Positions 17,470-25,853 of a DNA stretch of 64,000 nucleotides are shown here, in pieces (the first letter of the stretch is position 1; every line of letters starts with the position of its first letter). The position numbers were made by a program, and so were the translations under genes. This DNA comes from Vreelandella neptunia (GTDB lineage: Bacteria > Pseudomonadota > Gammaproteobacteria > Pseudomonadales > Halomonadaceae). The notes below the pieces were generated by a model that saw nothing but the letters and a program-made list of their open reading frames with translations, was not told where the DNA came from and searched no databases. Where the stretch lies: positions 430,539 through 494,538 of the forward strand of contig NZ_JHQL01000004.1 in NCBI RefSeq assembly GCF_000712975.1, read 5' to 3'.

Positions 17470-18669
17470 TCACTCCTCCCACGCGGCAATGATATCGCGC
17501 TCGTCGTCGCTCATGTTGGTGATATTACCAAGAGGCATATAGCGACTCGCGACAACTTGCTGAATTTGCGTTTGATGTCCAAGAATATCTTCCCAGCTAT
17601 CAAACGCATAACCTGCGGGCGGCGCTGAAAAACCGGCATGTTCAGGTTGACGAGCATGGCATTGAGTACAATGCTGATCAATTAACCCTGAAATCTGGGC
17701 TTGGCTGGGCGCACCTGAGATACTCGCATTACCTGCACCAGGGCTAGGCGCGGCCACCCAAAATGCTAATAGAATAAGCCCTATCCCAACGGCAGGATAG
17801 GCGGGTTGCGTCTTTCCAGCATGCATTAATACAAAGAACTGCCTAATCAGCGCGCCAGCAAAAATAAACAGCACCATCACTACCCAGGAAAGCTCATGGG
17901 AGTAGATGAACGAGTAGTGATTACTCACCATCAGCAGAACGACTGGCAGCGTAAAGTAAGTGTTATGCACCGAACGCTGCTTGCCACGCTTACCATCTAG
18001 CGGATTAGGCGTTTCGCCAGCCTTCATGGCTTTCACCATGCGGCGCTGACCAGGAATAATCCAGAAAAAAACGTTAGCCGACATGGCTGTTGCCATCACC
18101 GCCCCAGTTAACAAGAAGGCAGCGCGCCCTGTGAACATCTGAGTGCTTAAATAGGCGACCACTATCATCATCACCGCAACGGCAACGCTGAGAAGACCAT
18201 CGCGGTCCATGTTAGGACTTATGCGCTTACAAAGTTCGTTATAAACCACCCAACCACCAAGCAAGAAAGCCAATGCCAGTAGATTGGCCTGCCAGCCAGT
18301 CATACTAGCCGCCCACGCCCAGCTACTGTTGGGGTTAACTAGGTAGAAACCTGGGTTTGCCATATAAAGAATAACGAACAAAGCAAAGCCTGACAGCCAC
18401 GTCGTATAGGCTTTCCAGAACGACCAATGAAGGTCGTTCGGCAGTTTAGCGGGTGCGGTAGCATACTTTTGATTATGGTAGAAACCACCGCCATGTACCG
18501 CCCACATCTCTCCAAATACGCCTTTTTCACGATCTTCGGCTGCTTTCGGCGTTCTTAGACCATTATCCAACATGACAAAATAGATCGACTCACCGATCCA
18601 GGCGATAGCCGCAATAACATGCAACCAGCGTAACAATAAATTTGCGAAATCAATAAGATAGGTTTGCAT
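17470..18669 (-). CDS. puuD: Urate hydroxylase (membrane-bound, cytochrome c domain)
   Basis: Oxidises urate to 5-hydroxyisourate in the inner membrane and passes electrons to the respiratory chain. It is a distinct alternative to cofactor-free uricase. The 399-residue protein has about eight N-terminal transmembrane helices (LLRWLHVIAAIAWIGESIYF, WVGxHGGGFYH-like region, NHYSFIYSHE). A C-terminal cytochrome c domain with the heme motif CTQCH lies near residues 334-338, with M-P-L-G as possible axial-methionine region. The start at 18669 is fixed by GAGGGGG 5 nt upstream. Longer in-frame starts would run through the upstream hydrolase gene. The upstream gene's stop lies only 10 nt before. Confidence 0.92.
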   Translation of the reverse strand: MQTYLIDFANLLLRWLHVIAAIAWIGESIYFVMLDNGLRTPKAAEDREKGVFGEMWAVHGGGFYHNQKYATAPAKLPNDLHWSFWKAYTTWLSGFALFVILYMANPGFYLVNPNSSWAWAASMTGWQANLLALAFLLGGWVVYNELCKRISPNMDRDGLLSVAVAVMMIVVAYLSTQMFTGRAAFLLTGAVMATAMSANVFFWIIPGQRRMVKAMKAGETPNPLDGKRGKQRSVHNTYFTLPVVLLMVSNHYSFIYSHELSWVVMVLFIFAGALIRQFFVLMHAGKTQPAYPAVGIGLILLAFWVAAPSPGAGNASISGAPSQAQISGLIDQHCTQCHARQPEHAGFSAPPAGYAFDSWEDILGHQTQIQQVVASRYMPLGNITNMSDDERDIIAAWEE

Positions 18670-18679
18670 AACCGCCCCC

Positions 18680-19033
18680 TCAACTACCGCGGTAGGTAGA
18701 GTAGCTATAGGGGGACAGCAACAGTGGTACATGGTAATGCTGGCTGGCATCCGCAACGCCAAAACGTAAAGGAATAACATCTAGAAAGCGCGGCTCTTGA
18801 GAAGCTATGCCCTGAGCGCGCAAGTAGTCACCCGCGTGAAAAACCAGCTCATACTCACCTACTGTAAGGGCATCACCCTCTAAGATAGGCCCATCACAAC
18901 GACCGTCACTGTTGGTGGTAACGCTGCCTAGGTGTTCACGTGTGTTCCCTGACAAGCGATACACCTCAATCGTGATCCCCTGACCGGGCTGCCCTTTGGC
19001 GGTATCGAGTACGTGGGTAGTTAACCGTCCCAT
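18680..19033 (-). CDS. uraH: 5-Hydroxyisourate hydrolase
   Basis: Transthyretin-like enzyme that opens 5-hydroxyisourate to OHCU, the step after urate hydroxylase. It has 117 residues with the family signatures [16 protein letters not shown] at the N-terminus and the C-terminal tetrapeptide YRGS. The active-site residues expected from characterised enzymes are visible: His in TTHVLD, Arg in LIPLRF-like VIPLRF, and His in [10 protein letters not shown]. An upstream GTG at 19039 exists, but AAGGAG lies 5 nt before the ATG at 19033, so the shorter start is chosen. It is first in the uraH-puuD unit and divergent from uraD. Confidence 0.95.
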   Translation of the reverse strand: MGRLTTHVLDTAKGQPGQGITIEVYRLSGNTREHLGSVTTNSDGRCDGPILEGDALTVGEYELVFHAGDYLRAQGIASQEPRFLDVIPLRFGVADASQHYHVPLLLSPYSYSTYRGS

Positions 19034-19115
19034 AGCCACTCCTTAATAATCGCGGTTGTTGATAGTAGTTGTTCGACTTAACCTAGTGGTCAAAGAGTAC
19101 CGTTGATACCATTTA

Positions 19116-19125
19116 TTGTATACAG
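19116..19125. promoter_or_regulatory. Predicted operator TTGTATACAG between uraH and uraD
   Basis: Nine of ten positions match the palindrome seen upstream of puuE. It lies in the 125-bp divergent gap, 34 bp before the uraD start and 83 bp before the uraH start, so one bound regulator could control both. Confidence 0.55.
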
Positions 19126-19158
19126 TATTTCCATTATTAAACACACTGGAGAGATTTT

Positions 19159-19704
19159 GTGCCTAACTCAACACCACTCACGCTTTCACCCGCCCCTAGC
19201 ACATGCAGCTTGGAAACCTTTACCCACCATTATGGTGATGTGTATGAACACTCTCCTTGGGTAGCGGAAGCCGCCTGGAAGGAAGGGTTAAACAGTGCGC
19301 ATGACGCACCGGACGCACTGGCTGATCTCATGGGCCTTATGCTTCAGCAGGCAACACCTGAGCAGCAAATTGCTGTTATTCAGGCACACCCTGACTTAGC
19401 AGGCAAAGCGGCAATATCGGGTGAGCTAACTCAAGATTCTACCCGCGAGCAAGCTGGTGCCGGGTTAGATCAATGTACGCCAGAGGAGTTTGCGCGCTTC
19501 GAACAGCTAAACGCAGCTTATAAAGAAAAGTTTGGCTTCCCCTTTGTGATTGCCGTGAAGGGGCTTGATCGTCACGCTATTTTGTACGCGTTTGAAAAAC
19601 GCCTAAATAACGATCTTGCTGAGGAGAGAAAAACCGCCATTGAACAGATTATCCGTATCGCTCGCTTTCGGCTGAATGGGCGGGCCGAACAGCAGCTGTT
19701 GTAA
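19159..19704 (+). CDS. uraD: OHCU decarboxylase
   Basis: Converts 2-oxo-4-hydroxy-4-carboxy-5-ureidoimidazoline to (S)-allantoin, completing the three-step urate route with PuuD and UraH. It has 181 residues. The family block HPDLAGKAAISGELTQDSTREQAGAGLD contains the catalytic His (HPDL) and the glutamate region. The second block, YKEKFGFPFVIAVKG, is also conserved. It starts with GTG, with GGAGAG 6 nt upstream. It is the only gene of the urate branch on the plus strand here and ends before a hairpin shared with the convergent phasin gene. Confidence 0.94.
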   Translation: MPNSTPLTLSPAPSTCSLETFTHHYGDVYEHSPWVAEAAWKEGLNSAHDAPDALADLMGLMLQQATPEQQIAVIQAHPDLAGKAAISGELTQDSTREQAGAGLDQCTPEEFARFEQLNAAYKEKFGFPFVIAVKGLDRHAILYAFEKRLNNDLAEERKTAIEQIIRIARFRLNGRAEQQLL

Positions 19705-19724
19705 TTGGCATAATCTAAGTAGAT

Positions 19725-19760
19725 ACAAAAATGCCGCACCTAATTTTCAGCGCGGCATTT
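19725..19760 (-). terminator. Hairpin between uraD and the phasin gene
   Basis: The 9-bp stem AAATGCCGC/GCGGCATTT has a 14-nt loop. On the minus strand the 3' arm continues into TTTTTGT, so it can act as an intrinsic terminator for the phasin transcript. In the plus direction it closes uraD without a good T-run. Confidence 0.7.
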
Positions 19761-19820
19761 ATCTACCAACTGATAGCGTTCAATCTTTTTCTTTCAAACG
19801 CTTATCTAAAGCATGGTGTA

Positions 19821-20177
19821 TTACTGCTTTGTACTTTCCACTGCTTTCTTAGTGGTTTCTTCCGCCATTTTTTGGCTTTCTTGCATAAAGCTTTGGCTGA
19901 TAGAAGTGACTTTCTCAGAGTCTCCCTTCATGCGCTCCATGAGGTCAGTTGCAGCTTTCTGCTGACTTTCCATGGCTTTTTTAAAGCTATCGGCATCTTT
20001 CACGTCTAACCATGTGCGTGCCTGTGCAATGGTCATATCGGAATAAGCGCGCGCTGCATCCATTTGCGCACTAACAATCTGTTGATAATAATCAAGCGCT
20101 GCCAGCGTATAAGAGCGCATGGGTGCTGAAATAACAGACTCAAACTGCTGACTGGTTTTCTCTGCGGCCTTGTTCAT
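19821..20177 (-). CDS. Phasin family protein
   Basis: Small helical protein of 118 residues, largely amphipathic and rich in Ala, Gln, Lys, Glu and Met with no signal peptide. The pattern of long heptad-like helices (YYQQIVSAQMDAARAYSDM, SFKKAMESQQKAATDLMERM) fits phasins, which coat polyhydroxyalkanoate granules and influence their size. A GTG just upstream at 20180 is possible, but the ATG at 20177 sits 8 nt from AAGGGG. No PHA synthase is in this window, so the assignment rests on sequence character. Confidence 0.8.
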   Translation of the reverse strand: MNKAAEKTSQQFESVISAPMRSYTLAALDYYQQIVSAQMDAARAYSDMTIAQARTWLDVKDADSFKKAMESQQKAATDLMERMKGDSEKVTSISQSFMQESQKMAEETTKKAVESTKQ

Positions 20178-20246
20178 CACATAATCCCCTTGAGTGAGCT
20201 AGCGATTCGACTCGCATCGATGAGCGGTCGATGGTCAGGCGGTTGC

Positions 20247-20340
20247 CTTTACTAACAACTGCCTTTATTAGCTACTGTCTTTAGTAACTACTAACCTTAG
20301 TAACTACTACTTTCAGTAACTACTGTCTTAATAACAACAA
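20247..20340. repeat. Degenerate TTAGTAACTACT repeats upstream of the phasin gene
   Basis: Five or six imperfect copies of a 12-20 bp word of the form TTAGTAACTAC(T), separated by short variable spacers such as CTT and GTC. It fills the 5' region of the phasin gene. It looks like a decayed short tandem array, and no gene is visible in it. Confidence 0.6.
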
Positions 20341-20435
20341 AGCTAGCAGCGCTTTTTGTGCAGCGCAACATGATTTTTTCATAATCTTGCGTCAGATCAT
20401 TAATATAAATATCCTGCTTTTTTGGCAGCGACGAC

Positions 20436-21125
20436 TTAACGATTGCCAAACAAGTATTTACGCGCTTGTTCATCCATTTCTCCGCCTCCCTGCGGGTTGA
20501 CGTCTTCGATCAAAGAATAAGCTTTTCGAACAGCAGGACGTTGCGCCACTTCATTAAACCATCGCTCTAAATCAGAAAACTCCTCCAGCGTTTGTCGCTG
20601 CTTATCCCATGGCACAATCCAGGGATAAATCGCCATATCAGCAATGGAGTAACAGTCACCCCCTACGTAGTGCTGCTGGGATAAACGCTGATCTAACACG
20701 CTATACAAGCGATGCGTCTCACGAACATAACGTTCGATAGCGTATTCAATTTTCTGTGGAGCATATTGGCAAAAATGATGGTTTTGGCCTGCCATCGGCC
20801 CAAGCCCACCCATTTGCCAATGAAGCCACTGCAACACGACATAGCGCTCACGCCCTTCTGAGGGTAGAAACTGGCCACACTTATCAGCCAAGTATTCTAA
20901 AATAGCGCCCGACTCAAAGAGCGCTAGGGGTTGGCCGCCATCTTTAGGCGCATGATCAACAATGGCGGGAATACGGTTATTAGGCGAAATGGTTAAGAAT
21001 TCGGGATCAAACTGCTCCCCACGCCCAATATTAATAGGTTTTACCCGATAAAGAAGCTTAGCTTCTTCAAGCATGATGGAGATTTTGTGGCCATTGGGAG
21101 TTGTCCAGTAATACAGGTCAATCAT
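20436..21125 (-). CDS. Glutathione S-transferase family protein, YfcG/YghU-like
   Basis: Cytoplasmic thioredoxin-fold protein of 229 residues. The N-terminal GST domain (YYWTTPNGHKISIMLEEA, then NNRIPAIVDH and the glutathione gamma-glutamyl site LFESGAILEYLA) and the all-helical C-terminal domain (SIADMAIYPWI) are clear. The TTPNGxK motif and the length match E. coli YfcG/YghU-type disulfide-bond reductases that use glutathione. The ATG at 21125 is 6 nt from GAGGAG; the ATG at 21131 directly abuts it. The substrate is unknown. Confidence 0.88.
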   Translation of the reverse strand: MIDLYYWTTPNGHKISIMLEEAKLLYRVKPINIGRGEQFDPEFLTISPNNRIPAIVDHAPKDGGQPLALFESGAILEYLADKCGQFLPSEGRERYVVLQWLHWQMGGLGPMAGQNHHFCQYAPQKIEYAIERYVRETHRLYSVLDQRLSQQHYVGGDCYSIADMAIYPWIVPWDKQRQTLEEFSDLERWFNEVAQRPAVRKAYSLIEDVNPQGGGEMDEQARKYLFGNR

Positions 21126-21218
21126 TGCCATCTCCTCTCACACAGACGGCGTAAGCCGCTTGCGTGGTTTTACTAGTACATACGATTGGTACAGGCGGCA
21201 ACGCTGCCGCCTGACACA

Positions 21219-21911
21219 TTATAAATCACGAATAGTGACGGCCTTACCCGCGACCGCGTCGTGCACCTCCAGCATACGCTTAAACCATTCATCCACCGGA
21301 TCATTCGCATCAACTAATAGCTCAAGGGACACGGTATACGCCCACATCATGCTACCGAATAACAGGTAATCCGCTCCGCTAGGGGCTTCACCATCCAGAA
21401 ACGGACTTGTTCGCAACTGATCACGCACTGGGGCTAATAGCTGCTTTAGCTGAGCTCTCCCTTGCTCTGGATTGTTAACCTCTTCTAATCGCATACCAAA
21501 ACGGGCTTCACGGGTCTCTCTGAAATAAGCACGATCGTCAGGATGGATGGCCTCCAATAAATCTAATGCCACTGTTCGAAAAAGTGCCGGTGTAACGCTA
21601 CGCTCAACATAGAGCTTAAAAAAGTGCACACGCTGATAACTCACTCCTTCTCCCAACACGGGGTTCGCAGGGTAGGCTTCATCTAAGTAACGCAAGATGT
21701 CAAAGCTATCGGTGACCACAGTGTCGCCATCGGTTAATACCGGCACTTTGTCGTAATCTGCAAAGGCAAGCGCTTCTTTTTCACGAAAACGCCAAGGGAC
21801 CGTCGTATATTCCAGCCCTTTGTGTGCCAGTGCCATACGCACGCGCCAGCAGTAGGGTGAAAAACGTAAGCGCTCATCGCGCCCACATAAATCATAAAGG
21901 GTTATTGCCAC
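21219..21911 (-). CDS. Glutathione S-transferase family protein, LigE/beta-etherase-like
   Basis: Second GST of 230 residues, only distantly similar to its neighbour. The N-terminus LCGRDERLRFSPYCWRVRMALAHKGL has the FSPxCWR motif found in a GST subgroup that includes bacterial beta-etherase-like and fungal proteins. The glutathione-binding segment VVTDSFDILRYLDE follows. It starts with GTG preceded by AAGGAG about 9 nt upstream. It is transcribed in the same direction as the YfcG-like gene 93 bp away. Function unknown beyond the fold. Confidence 0.85.
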   Translation of the reverse strand: MAITLYDLCGRDERLRFSPYCWRVRMALAHKGLEYTTVPWRFREKEALAFADYDKVPVLTDGDTVVTDSFDILRYLDEAYPANPVLGEGVSYQRVHFFKLYVERSVTPALFRTVALDLLEAIHPDDRAYFRETREARFGMRLEEVNNPEQGRAQLKQLLAPVRDQLRTSPFLDGEAPSGADYLLFGSMMWAYTVSLELLVDANDPVDEWFKRMLEVHDAVAGKAVTIRDL

Positions 21912-22388
21912 GGTAGCGGTCTCCTTGTTGTTGAAGAGAGTAGTTAAAAAGTTGTTTAAGCAAAATTGTCACAACGGAAGCTCCAATCAACAACAATGGG
22001 CGCAAGCCATCAAGGACGCAAGTGGCTTTGCCCAGGCTGATCGTCCTCCATCAGCAGGCAAATGGTCTTTATCAAGGAAAGGATTTCGCAAACGTTGCTG
22101 GCTCTGCACCGCTTACTTGGATGGAAACTGTACTGTCTATTAGTCTAATAACTTGATGCCAGCCTCACTACATTGAGGAGATTTAAAAGCAAATAAAAAC
22201 AAATCGTTAAAATTAAAAAAGTGGTTCAAAGCCTATACGGATAGCTCCTCATAATTGGTCTTACCAATTATCCAATATAGCCATTTTTTCTACCTAACCG
22301 TATCTTTCGCACTGACCCGACCAGCATTGCCACAAACCGCTGGCATCTGCCGAGCACACCAAATCAATAACAAGGGGCCATTCCTCAC
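21912..22388. other. Intergenic region upstream of the glycolate/lactate cluster
   Basis: About 477 bp without a convincing gene. A 72-codon open frame at its left has no family resemblance and is rejected. The region holds the promoters of the GST gene and of the permease cluster, and the palindromic operator at 22251. Confidence 0.5.
22251..22271. promoter_or_regulatory. Predicted FCD-GntR (LldR/GlcC/PdhR-type) operator
   Basis: A perfect inverted repeat with 9-bp arms, ATAATTGGT and ACCAATTAT, around CTT. The core TGGTnnnACCA is the established operator form of LldR, PdhR and related regulators of lactate, glycolate and pyruvate use. It lies 118 bp upstream of the permease that heads the glc cluster. 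The matching regulator gene is not in this window. Confidence 0.75.
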
Positions 22389-24080
22389 ATGAATGAAACT
22401 ACACTTGCACTTCTGGCATTTCTGCCGCTGTTGCTTGCCGGTATTTTGCTCATTGGTTTTAAAATACCCGCAAAAATAGCGATGCCGATTGTTTTCCTGA
22501 CGGCAGCCATCATTGGTCTAACCGCTTGGGATATGTCGTTTAGCCGCGTTGCCGCGTCTACTATTCAAGGTCTGATCCAAACAGCAGGCCTTTTATGGAT
22601 TATTTTTGGCGCTATCTTACTGCTGAACACGCTCAAACATTCTGGTGGCATCACTGCGATTCGTAACGGTTTTTCAGGCATCAGCCCTGACCGTCGCGTT
22701 CAGGCGCTAATTGTTGCTTGGTTGTTTGGCTGCTTTATTGAAGGTGCGTCTGGTTTCGGCACCCCAGCCGCGGTTGCTGCGCCATTGATGGTGGCACTCG
22801 GTTTCCCTGCGCTGGCTGCGGTTGTTGTCGGCATGATGATTCAGTCTACACCCGTTTCTTTTGGTGCCGTCGGCACGCCGGTTGTTGTTGGCGTTGGTAG
22901 CGGGCTGGACCGTGCAGGCATCACTGCACAATTAGAAGCAAACGGTTCTACGTGGGATGTGTTTTTCCAGCAGGTCACCAGCTCGGTCGCCATCACTCAC
23001 GGCATCGTGGGCATTTTAATGCCGTTGATTCTGGTGTTGATTATGGTGCGCTTCTTTGGTGCTAACCGCTCCTGGAAAGAAGGTCTATCTATTGCGCCTT
23101 TTGCCATCTTCACCGGCATTTCGTTCGTTGTGCCTTACATGCTGGTAGGTGTTTTCTTAGGCCCTGAATTCCCATCAATGATTGGCGCCATGGTCGGTCT
23201 GGCAATCGTTGTACCTGCCGCACGTAAAGGCTTCCTATTGCCGAAAGACACCTGGGACTTCCCTGAATCAACGTCATGGCCCGATGAGTGGATTGGTAAC
23301 CTACAAATCAAACTGGATGACGTTGCTGGCAAAGCGCCAATGTCAACGCTAAAAGGCTGGATTCCTTACGTTCTACTTGCAGTCTTCTTGGTCGCGTCAC
23401 GTATTATTGAGCCGCTGAAGTCCGCACTGACCTCTGTCAGCCTGAGCTGGACCAATATTCTGGGTGAGGCGGGTATCAGCGGTGGTGTGCAACCACTTTA
23501 TCTGCCGGGCGGCATTATCGTTGCAGTGGTCATCGTCACTTACTTCCTGCACAGCATGAACCCGCAGAAAATCAGTGCGGCTGTCTCTGAATCGACTAAA
23601 ACCATCTTTGGTGCCGGCTTTGTCTTAATCTTCACCGTTCCGATGGTGCGTATCCTGATTAACTCTGGTGTTAATGGCGCTGACCTTGTGTCAATGCCCG
23701 TCATGATGGCCCAAGCGGTAGCGAGCAGTGTTGGCGGTATCTATCCCTTCTTTGCGCCAGCCGTTGGTGCGATGGGCGCCTTTATTGCCGGTTCAAATAC
23801 CGTTTCTAACCTGATGCTAGCGGAATTCCAGTTTAGCGTTGCCGAAACGCTCGGCCTATCTACCGCAATGATGGTAGCGCTGCAAGCAGTCGGTGCAGCA
23901 GCGGGTAATATGATTGCGATTCATAACGTTGTCGCCGCATCAGCAACAGTAGGTCTACTAGGCCGTGAAGGTACAACGATTCGTAAAACAATTATTCCCA
24001 CCATCTACTATCTAATCTTTACTGGAATCATTGCGTTAATCGCTTTTTATGTGATTGGCATTACCGACCCATTAATGTGA
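22389..24080 (+). CDS. LctP/GlcA-family lactate or glycolate permease
   Basis: Inner-membrane symporter of the L-lactate permease family, 563 residues with about 13-14 transmembrane segments. Landmarks are [36 protein letters not shown] and [13 protein letters not shown]. coli has two such proteins, LldP and GlcA, both able to carry lactate and glycolate. Here the gene directly precedes glcDEFG, so glycolate (GlcA-like role) is the likelier main substrate. That choice is inferred from context. The ATG has AAGGGG 11 nt upstream. A hairpin follows before glcD. Confidence 0.9.
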   Translation: MNETTLALLAFLPLLLAGILLIGFKIPAKIAMPIVFLTAAIIGLTAWDMSFSRVAASTIQGLIQTAGLLWIIFGAILLLNTLKHSGGITAIRNGFSGISPDRRVQALIVAWLFGCFIEGASGFGTPAAVAAPLMVALGFPALAAVVVGMMIQSTPVSFGAVGTPVVVGVGSGLDRAGITAQLEANGSTWDVFFQQVTSSVAITHGIVGILMPLILVLIMVRFFGANRSWKEGLSIAPFAIFTGISFVVPYMLVGVFLGPEFPSMIGAMVGLAIVVPAARKGFLLPKDTWDFPESTSWPDEWIGNLQIKLDDVAGKAPMSTLKGWIPYVLLAVFLVASRIIEPLKSALTSVSLSWTNILGEAGISGGVQPLYLPGGIIVAVVIVTYFLHSMNPQKISAAVSESTKTIFGAGFVLIFTVPMVRILINSGVNGADLVSMPVMMAQAVASSVGGIYPFFAPAVGAMGAFIAGSNTVSNLMLAEFQFSVAETLGLSTAMMVALQAVGAAAGNMIAIHNVVAASATVGLLGREGTTIRKTIIPTIYYLIFTGIIALIAFYVIGITDPLM

Positions 24081-24113
24081 CGGTGAAGCGTTAGTCATTA
24101 TTAAGCACTCTAC

Positions 24114-24139
24114 GCTGGGTAGCCTTAGGGCTACCCAGC
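24114..24139 (+). terminator. Hairpin after the LctP/GlcA permease
   Basis: An 11-bp perfect stem, GCTGGGTAGCC/GGCTACCCAGC, with a TTAG loop, 33 bp after the stop codon. No T-run follows, so it is more likely an attenuator or a 3'-end stabiliser than a full terminator. Confidence 0.5.
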
Positions 24140-24236
24140 AGCCGTAAGAACGTTTTCAATGCTCAGCCATCTAAACCACGCCAGCATGTCTAGCCTTTTC
24201 ACAGTATGAAAAAGTTTTCTAGTGCCGCTTTAGTTA

Positions 24237-24259
24237 TTTATGGAAAGCTTTTCCATAAA
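24237..24259. promoter_or_regulatory. AT-rich palindrome upstream of glcD
   Basis: Arms TTTATGGAAA and TTTCCATAAA flank GCT, ending 43 bp before glcD. The perfect symmetry and position suggest either an operator at a second promoter or a leader hairpin. No known regulator motif is recognised. Confidence 0.4.
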
Positions 24260-24302
24260 GTGATTAGATACCTTCCTGCCCTCCTCATCCACAGGAGCTA
24301 AC

Positions 24303-25802
24303 ATGAATATTCATTTCGATGAACGCCTCGACGGCGAATTCATATACCGCGATAAAGCAGACGTATTAGAGGATCTGCAAAATGCAGTGCCCTCCTTAAC
24401 ACTGCTTCACAGGGAAGAGGATTTACACCCCTTTGAATGTGATGGCCTTGCCGCTTATCGAATCCTGCCAATGTTGGTTGCATTACCCGAAACGCTGGAA
24501 CAGGTAGAAGGCCTTTTAAAGCGCTGCCATGCGTTAGGTGTTCCTGTGGTTACCCGTGGTGCAGGCACAGGACTTTCCGGCGGTGCCCTACCACTTGAGC
24601 GGGGCGTGCTGCTCGTCATGTCACGCTTCAACACCATCATTAATGTTGACCCAGATGCCCGCACCGCACGTGTGCAGCCTGGCGTGCGCAACTTAGCGAT
24701 CTCTGAGGCTGCCGCGCCTTATGGGCTCTATTACGCACCCGACCCTTCTTCACAAATCGCTTGTTCTATTGGCGGCAATGTGGCTGAAAATGCGGGCGGC
24801 GTGCACTGTCTAAAGTACGGGCTCACGGTCCATAACGTAATGCGCGTTGATGTAATGACGATTGAAGGTGAGCGCATGACGCTAGGGTCCGAGGCACTAG
24901 ATGCACCTGGCTTTGATCTTCTTGCGCTGATGAACGGCTCTGAAGGCATGCTGGGCGTGGTCACGGAGATCACCGTAAAACTGCTGCCAAAACCTGAAAC
25001 TGCCAAAGTACTGATGGCCAGTTTTGATGATGTAGAAAAAGCGGGCCGTGCGGTTGGCGATATTATTGCTGCTGGGATAATTCCTGGCGGGCTAGAAATG
25101 ATGGATAAACTTGCTATCAAGGCCGCAGAAGATTTCATCAAGGCAGGCTACCCCGTTGAAGCAGAAGCTATTCTTCTGTGTGAACTAGATGGCGTTGAAG
25201 CCGACGTGGATGATGATTGCCAAACCGTTCGCCGAGTCTTAGAAAAAGCCGGTGCAACCGATATTCAGCAGGCGCGCGATGAGGCCGAGCGTGCCAAGTT
25301 TTGGGCAGGGAGAAAAAATGCGTTCCCCGCCGTGGGCCGCATGTCGCCTGACTACTACTGCATGGATGGCACGATTCCACGTCGCGAGCTCCCCCGAGTA
25401 CTCAAGGGCATTGCGGCCCTGTCGGAAGAGAGTGGGTTAGCGATTGCCAACGTTTTCCACGCCGGTGACGGCAATATGCATCCGCTGATTCTATTTGATG
25501 CCAACAAAGAGGGTCAGTTGACGCTCGCCGAAGATGTAGGCGGAAAAATTCTAGAGCTATGCGTGGCGGCGGGTGGCTCTATTACTGGCGAACACGGCGT
25601 TGGCCGCGAAAAAATCAATCAGATGTGCAGTCAATTTCACTCCGACGAATTAACGGTATTCCATGCATTGAAAGCCGCTTTTGACCCACAGCGCCTTCTC
25701 AACCCAGGGAAAAACATTCCCACCCTGGCGCGCTGTGCCGAGTTTGGAGCCATGCACGTGCACAACAACGAGCTACCGCATCCGGAACTACCACGCTTCT
25801 GA
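24303..25802 (+). CDS. glcD: Glycolate oxidase subunit GlcD
   Basis: FAD-linked catalytic subunit of the membrane-associated glycolate oxidase, which converts glycolate to glyoxylate and feeds electrons to the respiratory chain. It has 499 residues, as in E. coli. The PCMH-type FAD domain shows PVVTRGAGTGLSGGALP and CSIGGNVAENAGGVHCLKYG. The C-terminal domain contains VFHAGDGNMHPLILFD and GSITGEHGVGREK. AGGAG lies 5 nt before the ATG. It is first of glcDEFG. Confidence 0.96.
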   Translation: MNIHFDERLDGEFIYRDKADVLEDLQNAVPSLTLLHREEDLHPFECDGLAAYRILPMLVALPETLEQVEGLLKRCHALGVPVVTRGAGTGLSGGALPLERGVLLVMSRFNTIINVDPDARTARVQPGVRNLAISEAAAPYGLYYAPDPSSQIACSIGGNVAENAGGVHCLKYGLTVHNVMRVDVMTIEGERMTLGSEALDAPGFDLLALMNGSEGMLGVVTEITVKLLPKPETAKVLMASFDDVEKAGRAVGDIIAAGIIPGGLEMMDKLAIKAAEDFIKAGYPVEAEAILLCELDGVEADVDDDCQTVRRVLEKAGATDIQQARDEAERAKFWAGRKNAFPAVGRMSPDYYCMDGTIPRRELPRVLKGIAALSEESGLAIANVFHAGDGNMHPLILFDANKEGQLTLAEDVGGKILELCVAAGGSITGEHGVGREKINQMCSQFHSDELTVFHALKAAFDPQRLLNPGKNIPTLARCAEFGAMHVHNNELPHPELPRF

Positions 25803-25853
25803 TGCCACTCCTAGTCGACTAACCACTAGGAAGTATAATTATTAGGAATGACC

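Noticed and set aside
18670..18780. Longer N-terminus for urate hydroxylase
   Set aside because: It would lie wholly within the upstream uraH gene in another frame and lacks a ribosome-binding site; the start at 18669 has a strong one.
21925..22143. 72-codon plus-strand frame upstream of the permease
   Set aside because: Low-complexity, no homology recognised, and no Shine-Dalgarno sequence; treated as non-coding.
24731..25141. 136-codon antisense frame within glcD
   Set aside because: Ser/Ile-rich composition typical of the complement of a GC-biased coding frame; glcD motifs on the other strand are unequivocal.
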